Shown here: one piece after another, positions 1 to 6,513 of the stretch
Layout: the number at the start of each line of letters is the position of its first letter
How positions within the stretch are numbered: the stretch's first letter is position 1
Origin: an uncultured Collinsella sp.
Lineage (GTDB): Bacteria; Actinomycetota; Coriobacteriia; Coriobacteriales; Coriobacteriaceae
Length of the DNA: 10,568 nt
Direction of reading: 5' to 3'
Assembly (NCBI GenBank): GCA_900545875.1
Contig: URAQ01000038.1
Location: 1 to 10,568, forward strand
Program-made: the position numbers and the translations under genes
The notes under the pieces: model-generated
Databases searched by the model: none
What the model was told of the DNA's origin: nothing
Seen by the model: the letters and a program-made list of their open reading frames with translations, nothing else

Positions 1-2183
1 GCCACAAGGAGGTCATCATCCAGGACCTGCCTGGCATCTACTCCCTGTCCCCCTATACGCTGGAGGAGGTGGTGGCCCGCAACTACCTGGTCAATGAGAA
101 GCCGGACGCCATCCTCAACATCGTGGACGGCACCAACATCGAGCGCAACCTGTACCTGACCACCCAGCTCATCGAGCTGGGCCTGCCCGTGGTAGTGGCG
201 GTCAACATGATAGATCTGGTGCGGAAGAACGGCGACAAGATCGACACGGACAAGCTCTCCAAGAAGCTCGGCTGCCCGGTTATGATGATCTCGGCTCTTA
301 AGAACAAGGGCATCAAGGAGCTGTTCGAGCAGGTCAAAAAGTCCGCTGCTTCCAAGGGGCAGGTGCCGGAGCACAAGTTCGACTCCTCCATCGAGGACGT
401 TCTGACGCACATCGAGAACAACCTTCCGGCGAGCGTTCCCGTTAACAAGCGTCGCTATTACGCCGTCAAGCTGTTTGAGCGTGACGCAGACGCCTGCAAA
501 CTCATCAACCTCACCAAGGAGAAGGCTGCTCGCGTGGAGCAACTGGTCGCCCAGTGCGAGCAGGATTGCGATGACGACGCCGAGTCCATCATCACCGGTG
601 AGCGCTATGGCGTCATCGCGCACATCATCGATGAGTGCCTCACCAAGGCCCCGGCCAAGATGAGCACTTCCGAGAAGATCGACCGTGTGGTTACCAACCG
701 TATCCTGGGCCTGCCGATCTTTGTGGTCATCATGTTCTGCGTGTACTACATCGCCGTTTCCACCCTGGGCGGAACGGTGACCGACTTCACCAACGATCAG
801 CTCTTTGGCACTGACGGTTGGTATGTGCTCGGTCAGGGCCGCGATGCTTACGATGAGGCTGTCGAGGCCGCGGGTGACGACGCCGACTCGGTCGACCCGG
901 CACAGTACGGCCCCTATGTCCCGGGTATCACCACCATGGTGCACGACGCCCTCGTGGCGGGCGGCACCGAGGACGGCGGCCTGGTCGATTCGCTGGTCTG
1001 CGACGGTATCGTTGGTGGTCTGGGCGCCATCTTCGGCTTTGTGCCGCAGATGTTCCTGCTGTTCGTCATGCTGTCCTTCCTGGAGGACTGCGGCTACATG
1101 GCCCGCGTCGCCTTCATCATGGACCGCGTGTTCCGCCGCTTTGGCCTGTCCGGTAAGTCCTTCATTCCTATGCTCGTGTCCTCGGGCTGCGGCGTCCCCG
1201 GCGTCATGGCTACCAAGACCATCGAGAACGAGAAGGACCGCCGCATGACGGTCATGACCACCACGTTCATTCCCTGTGGCGCCAAGCTGCCGATCATCGC
1301 CCTGCTCATGGGTTCCATCATCGGCGATTCTTCCACCACCGCCGCGTGGATCAGCCCGCTCTTCTACTTCCTGGGTGTCTTTGCCGTCATTGCTTCGGGC
1401 CTCATGCTCAAGAAGACCAAGCTCTTCGCCGGTCGCCCGACGCCGTTTGTTATGGAGCTTCCTGCCTACCACTTCCCGGCGATTCGCTCTTGGGCGTTGC
1501 ATGTGTGGGAGCGCTGCTTGGCCTTTATCAAGAAGGCCGGCACGGTCATCTTCGCGTCCACTGTCGTGGTTTGGTTCCTGTCCAACTTTGGTAGCTACAA
1601 CGGTTCCTTTGGCTTCCTGCCTGCGATGGACGGCATCCCCGAGGAGTTCATGGACTACTCCGTGCTTGCCATGCTGGGCAACCTGGTCGCTTGGATCTTC
1701 GCCCCGCTCGGCTTTAGCACCTGGCAGGCCACCGCGCTGACTGTCTCTGGCCTCGTCGCCAAGGAGAACGTCGTCGCCACCGCCGGCTCGCTGCTGTCCG
1801 TCGCCGACGCGGGCGAGACCGACCCGAGCCTGTGGACCGCGTTTGCTGGCATGTTCCCCACCATGGGCGCTTGCGTTGCCTTCGGCGCCTTCAACCTGCT
1901 GTGCGCTCCGTGCTTTGCCGCCATTGGCACCATCCGCAACCAGATGGATTCCGGCAAGTGGACTGCGATCGCCATCGGCTACGAGTGCGCCTTTGCCTGG
2001 GTGATCGGCCTGTTCATCAACCAGTTCTACAACCTGCTTGTTCTTGGGCAGTTTGGTATCTGGACGATTGTGGCCATCGTGCTGCTAGTTGCGATGCTCT
2101 TCCAGATCTTCCGTCCCATGCCCAAGCATGTCTGGACCGACGAGGACGAGACCAACACTGCCTCCGCCGCAGTTTCCGCGTAA
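1..2183 (+). CDS. feoB: Ferrous iron transporter FeoB, N-terminus cut by window edge
   Basis: This is the GTPase-coupled Fe(II) permease of the inner membrane. The reading frame is open from base 3, so the gene starts upstream; 726 residues are visible. Numbering from base 3, the G3 motif DLPG is at 8-11, the G4 motif NMID at 68-71 and a G5-like SA at 97-98. The G1 P-loop lies outside the window. A helical GDI-like region follows to about residue 225. The membrane domain has the two Gate segments, with SGCGVPG at 394-400 and PCGAKLP at 424-430, plus GLVAKENVVAT and a CAPC motif at 634-637. These conserved cysteines and the order of domains are characteristic of FeoB. After the first helix there is an acidic, soluble-looking loop (about 278-308). 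Codon use is strongly GC-ending. A hairpin terminator lies 30 nt after the stop. Family assignment is certain; FeoA, if present, must be upstream. Confidence 0.97.
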   Translation, partial: HKEVIIQDLPGIYSLSPYTLEEVVARNYLVNEKPDAILNIVDGTNIERNLYLTTQLIELGLPVVVAVNMIDLVRKNGDKIDTDKLSKKLGCPVMMISALKNKGIKELFEQVKKSAASKGQVPEHKFDSSIEDVLTHIENNLPASVPVNKRRYYAVKLFERDADACKLINLTKEKAARVEQLVAQCEQDCDDDAESIITGERYGVIAHIIDECLTKAPAKMSTSEKIDRVVTNRILGLPIFVVIMFCVYYIAVSTLGGTVTDFTNDQLFGTDGWYVLGQGRDAYDEAVEAAGDDADSVDPAQYGPYVPGITTMVHDALVAGGTEDGGLVDSLVCDGIVGGLGAIFGFVPQMFLLFVMLSFLEDCGYMARVAFIMDRVFRRFGLSGKSFIPMLVSSGCGVPGVMATKTIENEKDRRMTVMTTTFIPCGAKLPIIALLMGSIIGDSSTTAAWISPLFYFLGVFAVIASGLMLKKTKLFAGRPTPFVMELPAYHFPAIRSWALHVWERCLAFIKKAGTVIFASTVVVWFLSNFGSYNGSFGFLPAMDGIPEEFMDYSVLAMLGNLVAWIFAPLGFSTWQATALTVSGLVAKENVVATAGSLLSVADAGETDPSLWTAFAGMFPTMGACVAFGAFNLLCAPCFAAIGTIRNQMDSGKWTAIAIGYECAFAWVIGLFINQFYNLLVLGQFGIWTIVAIVLLVAMLFQIFRPMPKHVWTDEDETNTASAAVSA

Positions 2184-2213
2184 GTCCGAATAAGGATTAG
2201 CCCCTTTCCACGA

Positions 2214-2246
2214 GCCCGGGTGTCCCAGCGACACTCGGGCTTTTTG
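2214..2246 (+). terminator. Intrinsic terminator of feoB
   Basis: A 10-bp stem pairs 2214-2223 (GCCCGGGTGT) with 2231-2240 (ACACTCGGGC), with one G-U wobble and a 7-nt loop. Five T residues follow directly. It lies 30 nt past the feoB stop, so it should separate feoB from the next small gene, at least partly. Confidence 0.85.
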
Positions 2247-2311
2247 GTAGGGGAGATGTGGCGTTTCCGCAGATAAAACCGACCAAAATAAACCTGTCCC
2301 TTTTTGGTAGG
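2240..2311. repeat. 12-bp direct repeat and short palindrome before the small Feo gene
   Basis: CTTTTTGGTAGG occurs at 2240-2251 and again at 2300-2311, 60 nt apart, and each copy is followed within a base by GGAGA. Overlapping the second copy, ACCAAAA (2282-2288) and TTTTGGT (2303-2309) form a 7-bp inverted repeat around the core TAAACCTGTCCC. The first copy includes the T-tract of the feoB terminator. This may be a small repetitive insertion or a local duplication; no function can be read from it. Confidence 0.5.
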
Positions 2312-2358
2312 TGGAGAATGGGGTAAAGTAAGTGATGGTTAACTAGAGGAGGCTTGCT

Positions 2359-2559
2359 ATGGCACCTATCGATATTGTTGTACTGGCTGTTATCGGTATT
2401 GCGTTTGTCGCCGTGTGCGTGCGCATCTACCGCAAGGGCACCTGCGCCGACTGCGCTCAGGGTGGCGTTTGCACGGGGCATTGCTCCAACAAAAAGACGT
2501 GCGCCGCACTTAAGGGCGTGGACAAAATCGCCGAAGACTTGGGCCGCGGAATCAAGTAA
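2359..2559 (+). CDS. FeoB-associated Cys-rich membrane protein
   Basis: This is a 66-residue protein with one N-terminal transmembrane helix (about residues 4-22) and a short Cys-rich tail. The cysteines are C20, then C29, C32, C38, C42 and C48, spaced C-x2-C-x5-C-x3-C-x5-C, followed by a charged, soluble end. This architecture, directly after feoB, matches the FeoB-associated Cys-rich family (Pfam FeoB_associated). Such proteins are thought to help Fe(II) transport or handle metal at the membrane, but the exact role is not settled; metal binding by the cysteines is inference. A strong Shine-Dalgarno site, AGAGGAGG, ends 6 nt before the ATG and fixes the start. A terminator stands between feoB and this gene, so it may have its own promoter or depend on readthrough. 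An overlapping frame on the same strand (2354-2617) is rejected because it lacks this family pattern. Confidence 0.88.
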   Translation: MAPIDIVVLAVIGIAFVAVCVRIYRKGTCADCAQGGVCTGHCSNKKTCAALKGVDKIAEDLGRGIK

Positions 2560-2572
2560 GGCCCAGACATCT

Positions 2573-2607
2573 AAGCGCCTCGCGAGCATCCGTTCGCGGG
2601 GCGCTTT
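2573..2607 (+). terminator. Hairpin after the FeoB-associated gene, probable terminator
   Basis: A 13-bp stem pairs 2573-2585 (AAGCGCCTCGCGA) with 2594-2606 (TCGCGGGGCGCTT), with one G-U wobble and an 8-nt loop. Only three T residues follow before GC bases, so the U-tract is weak. It begins 13 nt after the stop codon, a usual place for an intrinsic terminator. Confidence 0.6.
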
Positions 2608-2663
2608 GCGCATTTGAGGGAGAGCGCGGCGAGTCGAAGAGTATTTTGGGGTCTCGTTAAATC

Positions 2664-2736
2664 AGTTGCGGTGAAATACGGACTGTTTTGGCTGTCAAAA
2701 GCCTCATCTACTCCGTATTCCACCGCAACTTTTTTT
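2664..2736 (+). terminator. Long palindrome with T-tract between convergent genes
   Basis: Two 19-nt arms, 2664-2682 (AGTTGCGGTGAAATACGGA) and 2712-2730 (TCCGTATTCCACCGCAACT), are inverted copies with a single mismatch. A 29-nt loop separates them and can form a small inner hairpin (TTTTG with CAAAA). Seven T residues follow (2730-2736). On the + strand this reads as a strong terminator. On the - strand, where kdpE ends 11 nt away, the hairpin is followed only by GATTTAACG, so termination of kdpDE there is less certain. The arms are longer than a terminator needs, so the element may instead be a dispersed palindromic repeat. Confidence 0.65.
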
Positions 2737-2746
2737 GTGAGGCGGG

Positions 2747-3451
2747 CTAGAGACGCTGCATGCGGTACCCGACACCCATGTGCGTCTGAATCATCTTGGG
2801 GTGAGAGGGGTCTGCCTCGATCTTCTTGCGCAGGGTGCGCATGAACACGCGCAGGCTCGCCAGATCGCTGTCCCAGCTCGTGCCCCATATCTCGCGGGTG
2901 ATGAAGGTGTGGGTGAGCACCTTGTCGACGTTTTTCGCCAGAAGGACGAGCAATTTGTACTCGGTTGGGGTGAGCGAGAGCTCGCGCCCGTCTTTCGTCG
3001 CGTATCCTGCGGCGTAGTCGATATGCAGCGGACCGTTGTCGAACGTGCTCGCTTCTGTCGACTCGCTCGACGCCATCGAGGAGCGCCTCAAATTCGCACG
3101 GACGCGCGCGAGCAACTCATCCACAGAAAAGGGCTTGGTGAGGTAGTCGTCTGCCCCTGCGTCAAGTGCTGCAATCTTGTCGGAATCTTCGGTGCGCGCC
3201 GAAATGACGATAATGGGGACTGCCGACCAGCTTCGGATTTTCGTGATGACCTCGATGCCGTCAATGTCGGGAAGGCCGAGGTCGAGCATGATGAGGCTGG
3301 GGCCGTGCGACACCGCATCCATGATGGCGGCCTGGCCGTTGCAAACCTTGCTCACGACATAGCCGTGGAGGTCAAGCGCGGTCGAAACGAGGTTTTGAAC
3401 GGTCAGGTCATCTTCGACCAGGAGGATGCGTGGCTTAGCGGCATTATTCAT
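2747..3451 (-). CDS. kdpE: KdpE, OmpR-family response regulator of potassium uptake
   Basis: This 234-residue regulator receives phosphate from KdpD and should activate kdpFABC when potassium is limiting. The receiver domain (about 7-120) has the acidic pocket E13, D14 and D15, the phosphoacceptor D57 in the run IMLDLGLPD, the switch S84 and the conserved K106 in TKP. A linker of about 15 residues leads to a winged-helix DNA-binding domain (about 137-232) with LTPTEYKLL, the recognition region LASLRVFMRTLRKKIE and the final wing GVGYRM. Length and motif order match KdpE, and the adjacent kdpD supports the name. I chose the ATG at 3451 because MNNAAKPRILLVEDD is the normal receiver start. An upstream in-frame ATG at 3631 would add 60 residues read from inside kdpD and is rejected. 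The start overlaps the end of kdpD by 8 nt (ATGAATAA), which suggests translational coupling; GAGGAG lies just upstream inside kdpD. Confidence 0.96.
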   Translation of the reverse strand: MNNAAKPRILLVEDDLTVQNLVSTALDLHGYVVSKVCNGQAAIMDAVSHGPSLIMLDLGLPDIDGIEVITKIRSWSAVPIIVISARTEDSDKIAALDAGADDYLTKPFSVDELLARVRANLRRSSMASSESTEASTFDNGPLHIDYAAGYATKDGRELSLTPTEYKLLVLLAKNVDKVLTHTFITREIWGTSWDSDLASLRVFMRTLRKKIEADPSHPKMIQTHMGVGYRMQRL

Positions 3452-6179
3452 GAATCTCGATCTCCTCGGCGGGCAGGGTAAAACGGAAGACGGCCCCATG
3501 GGGGTGGTTGTCGCGAACTTCGATGACGCCGCCATGCGCCTCCACGATGGAGCGGCAGAGCGACAGCCCAAGGCCGATGCTTCGACGCGAATCCACGGGC
3601 CGCGTATTGCTTGAGGTGAAGAAGCGCTCAAAGATATGAGGCTTGTCGCAGTCTGCTACACCCGGCCCATCGTCTGCGACGTCCACCACGATGAACTCAC
3701 CCTCGCGACGTGCGCTGATGGTGACAGTCGAGTCCTCGGGCGTGTATTTGAAGGCGTTCATGATGAGATTCGTAAGCACCTGCATGATGAGATGGACGTC
3801 GATGCGTACCAGCAGGATGTCGTCAGTGTGCTCGATGGTGACGGCACGTCCATGCGATGCTTGGGCGACATGGCTGAGGGCGGCCTCGATGACCTCGTCG
3901 ATGAGCTCGGATGTTAAGTTGAGGCGAATGGTGCCGTCCTCGACGCGTGTGATGGCGAGGAGGTTCTCCACGGTATCGATAAGCCAGAGGGAGTCGTCGT
4001 AGATGGCATCGGCAAGATCGCAGCGTTGTTCGAGGCTGAGCTTCTCGTCGCTCTTCCGAAGGATTGCCGCAGATCCGGATATAGCCGTGAGGGGTGTCCT
4101 CAAATCGTGGCCGATGGAGCGCAAAAGGTTGGCGCGCAGCTGCTCGTTTTTCGCCAAGACCGCAGCCTCTTCGCGCTCTTGCGCCGCCCGGTCGCTTTCG
4201 AGCGCCAAGGCGCATTCACCTACGATAGATAGGACGATCGAATGCTCGAAGGCTTCGATCTCGCGCCCCTCCAGGGCGATGCCGATGACACCGAATACCT
4301 TGTCGCCGGTGCGAACCGCGAGGTAGAGACAGCGCGCCTCAGGCAGGGTCCGCGTGCTTGCGCCCGCGCGCTTGTTGTTGGTGTAGGTCCAGGTTGCAAC
4401 GGCGCGCTCGTAGTCGGTGAGCAGCGACGCGGATCGGTTTTCGGTGCCAGCGGACTCATAGAGCGCCTTGCCGAGCGTGCCGTGTTCGGCGGGGTAGAAG
4501 ACCACGTCGAGTTTTAGCAGTTTGACGAGTTGGTTCATGGCGACGCGGGCGCACTCCTCCGCGCTATGGGCTTGCTGCAAGAGCTGGTTCGTTTCGAGGA
4601 GTACGCGCGTTTTGAATGCGTTCTCGGCGGATGTACGGGCGTTGTCGGCGATGCGCGCAGTTAACTCGCCGGCGACCATAGCGGTGGCGAACATGATGCC
4701 GAACGTGACCAGATAGCTTCGGTCGTAGCTGGCGAGCGAAAACAGAGGCGTGACGAAACAGAAGTTGTAAAGCACTACAGAGAGCACGCTCGATACGATC
4801 GTGCAGATACGCCCCGTCGTGGTGACGGCGGTCAGCAGGGCCGTGAGGATATAGAGGGATATGATGCTGGAATCGGCAAATCCCAGATGGCGGAAAGCCG
4901 TGCCGATCGCCGTGGCGGCAAGAGAGAGAGCCAGCGTGCGAAGCACGTTTCGGCTGCTGGGCGGCTGCAGGGCGAGCGCATGGCGGCGTCCTTTGGGTCG
5001 GGAGGGCGGAGTCGACTGTTCTGGAATGATGTAAATGTCGAGGTTCGGGGCGAATGTTATGAGCTGTTCTACGAGAGATTTGCGGCCGAAGAGGGCCTGA
5101 CGGACGCTGCTGCGCTCGCCCGTGCGCCCCATGACGATCTTCGAAATACCCGACAGGCGCGCGAACTCGGAGATCTGAAACGCGATGTCGTCGCCATAGA
5201 CGGTTTCCATATGTGCTCCGAGCTGCTCGGCTAGGGCGATATTGGCTGCAAGCTTGGCGCGCTCATCATCGCTCATGGCTTGCGTGCGCGGGCTCTCTAC
5301 GAACAGGGCGACGAGCTCGCTGCGAAACGCTTTCGCCATGCGTGCGGCGGCACGGACGATGCGGGGATTGGTCGGCGCCGGGGAGACACAGACTAAGATA
5401 CGCTCCCTGGTGTAGTAGTCACGGTTTCCCAGCACGCGTGCGGCATCTGTGAGGTGGCCGGTGCGATCGGCGCAGCGGCGCAGCGCGATTTCTCGGAGTG
5501 CGGTGAGGTTCTCGACGGTAAAAAAATGCTGTTGCGCTCGGTCGGCTTGTGCGGGACGGTAGACGAGGCCGGCGCGAAGGCGCTCAAGTAGGTCTTCGGG
5601 CTCTATGTCGACGAGCTCGACCTGGTCGGCATCATCGAAGATACGGTCGGGGATTCGTTCGCTCACGACAACGCCGGTGATGGATGCAACCATGTCGTTT
5701 AGGCTCTCGATGTGCTGAACGTTCACGGTCGTATAGACGTCGATTCCCGCATGTAGAAGTTCCTCGACGTCTTGATAGCGTTTGTCGTGGCGAGACCCCG
5801 GCGCATTCGTATGGGCAAGCTCGTCGACAAGGATGAGCTGAGGGGCGCGTTCGATAGCCGTATCTAGATCGAACTCGCTGAGCGCAATGCCGTTGTGCTC
5901 GATGAGTTTACAGGGCACGTTCTCAAGCCCTTGTGCAAGATGGGCAGTTGCCGGACGTTCGTGCGGCTCGATGTATCCCGCGACGACGTCGACACCTCGC
6001 CGCTTGGCGGCGTGGGCGGCTTGAAGCATCGCATAGGTTTTGCCTACGCCGGCAGCGTAGCCAAAGAAAATCTTGAGGTGTCCCCGGCTGGTTCGAGCGT
6101 CATCGGCGGCCTCGTCTTTCTCAATTGCCTTGAGGATGAGGTCTGGGTTGACGCGAGTGTCCGATGCGTCGCGCTGCAT
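3444..6179 (-). CDS. kdpD: KdpD, potassium-sensing histidine kinase
   Basis: This 911-residue membrane sensor kinase controls KdpE phosphorylation in response to potassium limitation or turgor. The N-terminal KdpD domain has a Walker A motif GYAAGVGKT (40-48) and the Walker-B-like LILVDELAHTN (115-125). A universal-stress-protein-like domain follows (about 260-387). Four closely spaced transmembrane helices lie at about 412-433, 437-456, 459-476 and 489-508 (the DUF4118 type), then a GAF-like region (about 530-660). The kinase core has the H-box SIGHDLRTPL with phosphoacceptor H691, the N-box NLIMNAFKYTP (N804, N808), G1 DDGPG (836-840) and G2 GLGLSL (869-874). E. coli KdpD is 894 residues, so the length is normal. 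The start at 6179 is preferred because GAAAGG lies 7 nt upstream and the domain begins soon after. A longer frame from 6275 would add 32 unlikely residues and run into the promoter region. Confidence 0.96.
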   Translation of the reverse strand: MQRDASDTRVNPDLILKAIEKDEAADDARTSRGHLKIFFGYAAGVGKTYAMLQAAHAAKRRGVDVVAGYIEPHERPATAHLAQGLENVPCKLIEHNGIALSEFDLDTAIERAPQLILVDELAHTNAPGSRHDKRYQDVEELLHAGIDVYTTVNVQHIESLNDMVASITGVVVSERIPDRIFDDADQVELVDIEPEDLLERLRAGLVYRPAQADRAQQHFFTVENLTALREIALRRCADRTGHLTDAARVLGNRDYYTRERILVCVSPAPTNPRIVRAAARMAKAFRSELVALFVESPRTQAMSDDERAKLAANIALAEQLGAHMETVYGDDIAFQISEFARLSGISKIVMGRTGERSSVRQALFGRKSLVEQLITFAPNLDIYIIPEQSTPPSRPKGRRHALALQPPSSRNVLRTLALSLAATAIGTAFRHLGFADSSIISLYILTALLTAVTTTGRICTIVSSVLSVVLYNFCFVTPLFSLASYDRSYLVTFGIMFATAMVAGELTARIADNARTSAENAFKTRVLLETNQLLQQAHSAEECARVAMNQLVKLLKLDVVFYPAEHGTLGKALYESAGTENRSASLLTDYERAVATWTYTNNKRAGASTRTLPEARCLYLAVRTGDKVFGVIGIALEGREIEAFEHSIVLSIVGECALALESDRAAQEREEAAVLAKNEQLRANLLRSIGHDLRTPLTAISGSAAILRKSDEKLSLEQRCDLADAIYDDSLWLIDTVENLLAITRVEDGTIRLNLTSELIDEVIEAALSHVAQASHGRAVTIEHTDDILLVRIDVHLIMQVLTNLIMNAFKYTPEDSTVTISARREGEFIVVDVADDGPGVADCDKPHIFERFFTSSNTRPVDSRRSIGLGLSLCRSIVEAHGGVIEVRDNHPHGAVFRFTLPAEEIEIHE

Positions 6180-6192
6180 AGCGTAGCCTTTC
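6180..6192 (-). promoter_or_regulatory. Ribosome binding site deciding the kdpD start
   Basis: On the - strand GAAAGG (+ bases 6187-6192) stands 7 nt before the ATG at 6179. The upstream in-frame ATG at 6275 has no comparable site that I can see. Confidence 0.6.
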
Positions 6193-6251
6193 TGAAACGT
6201 TGTCCATGCGTGCATACGCGGTGAGGACGCCACTGTATGCTCGCGAGGTCG

Positions 6252-6257
6252 AGTATA
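6252..6257 (-). promoter_or_regulatory. Candidate -10 element for kdpDE
   Basis: On the - strand this reads TATACT, five of six matches to TATAAT, 72 nt upstream of the kdpD start. I find no good -35 hexamer 16-19 nt further upstream, which would fit an activator-dependent promoter or a chance match. The direct repeat at 6291-6312 lies about 34 nt upstream of it. Confidence 0.35.
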
Positions 6258-6290
6258 GGCGCACTGCAGCCGCAATAGTGCTTTCTACCT

Positions 6291-6312
6291 GCATCTTTAC
6301 GGCATCTTAAGG
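6291..6312 (+). promoter_or_regulatory. Candidate KdpE operator: 11-bp tandem direct repeat
   Basis: Two adjacent 11-mers, GCATCTTTACG and GCATCTTAAGG, match at 9 of 11 positions, and the first seven bases (GCATCTT) are identical. A one-helical-turn direct repeat is how dimers of OmpR-family regulators usually bind. The site is the clearest repeat between the divergent kdpDE and kdpFABC operons, so KdpE is the obvious candidate to bind. A possible degenerate third unit lies just upstream (about 6280-6290). The sequence shows the repeat; its binding by KdpE is inference. Confidence 0.5.
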
Positions 6313-6337
6313 ACGTGAGCCCCGGCCCTCACGCCTC

Positions 6338-6343
6338 TTTAAT
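6338..6343 (+). promoter_or_regulatory. Candidate -10 element for kdpFABC
   Basis: TTTAAT matches TATAAT at five of six positions, 80 nt before the kdpF ATG. No recognisable -35 hexamer lies at the right distance, as expected if KdpE activates from the direct repeat 25 nt upstream. A start near 6350 would give a leader of about 74 nt and put the operator at about -59 to -38. Confidence 0.35.
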
Positions 6344-6349
6344 CCCTAG

Positions 6350-6421
6350 AAGCGTTTACTGTCCCCAGACGCTTGCGAGAGCAGGCGTCCGAGACATCGG
6401 ACCGCGCGTGAAAGGGGCGGT
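6350..6421 (+). promoter_or_regulatory. Structured leader upstream of kdpF
   Basis: The leader contains several inverted repeats. The best is a 9-bp stem, 6368-6376 (GACGCTTGC) with 6381-6389 (GCAGGCGTC), with one G-U wobble and a GAGA tetraloop of the GNRA type. A competing stem pairs 6350-6355 (AAGCGT) with 6369-6374 (ACGCTT), so the two cannot coexist. Next come a 5-bp stem TCCGA/TCGGA (6388-6392 with 6397-6401) and ACCGC/GCGGT (6401-6405 with 6417-6421), whose loop and 3' arm hold the Shine-Dalgarno AAAGGGG. This could control translation of kdpF or early transcription. I do not recognise a known riboswitch class here. Confidence 0.35.
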
Positions 6422-6423
6422 AA

Positions 6424-6510
6424 ATGGACATCCTCATTCCCATCATCGGAGTCGTCTGCATTGGACTCCTTATCTATTACATCTACATTCTGATGAGGAG
6501 TGATTCGTAA
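6424..6510 (+). CDS. kdpF: KdpF, small membrane subunit of the Kdp ATPase
   Basis: This 28-residue peptide begins MDILIPIIGVVCIGLLIYY and ends in a short polar tail, RSDS. It is almost entirely one transmembrane helix. E. coli KdpF is 29 residues, also a single helix, and lies directly before kdpA as here; it stabilises the KdpFABC complex. The Shine-Dalgarno site AAAGGGG ends 6 nt before the ATG. The stop codon lies 3 nt before the kdpA start, and the GAGGAG near the kdpF end (6495-6500) probably serves kdpA, so the two genes are likely to be coupled in translation. Sequence alone is weak for such a short peptide; position and shape make the call. Confidence 0.88.
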   Translation: MDILIPIIGVVCIGLLIYYIYILMRSDS

Positions 6511-6513
6511 ACT

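Noticed and set aside
2301..2329. A sigma-70 promoter for the FeoB-associated gene (TAAAGT at 2324-2329)
   Set aside because: The -10 match is four of six and the best -35 (TTGGTA) is only 14 nt away, so it is too weak to annotate.
3452..3631. Longer kdpE start at 3631
   Set aside because: The extra 60 residues are read out of frame through the kdpD kinase domain; the receiver domain begins naturally at the ATG at 3451.
6180..6275. Longer kdpD start at 6275
   Set aside because: The added residues are not KdpD-like, and the region holds the likely promoter; the ATG at 6179 has a good ribosome site.
6313..6423. A ydaO-type c-di-AMP riboswitch upstream of kdpF
   Set aside because: The leader is short and I do not see the conserved ydaO core elements; the hairpins are reported only as unexplained.
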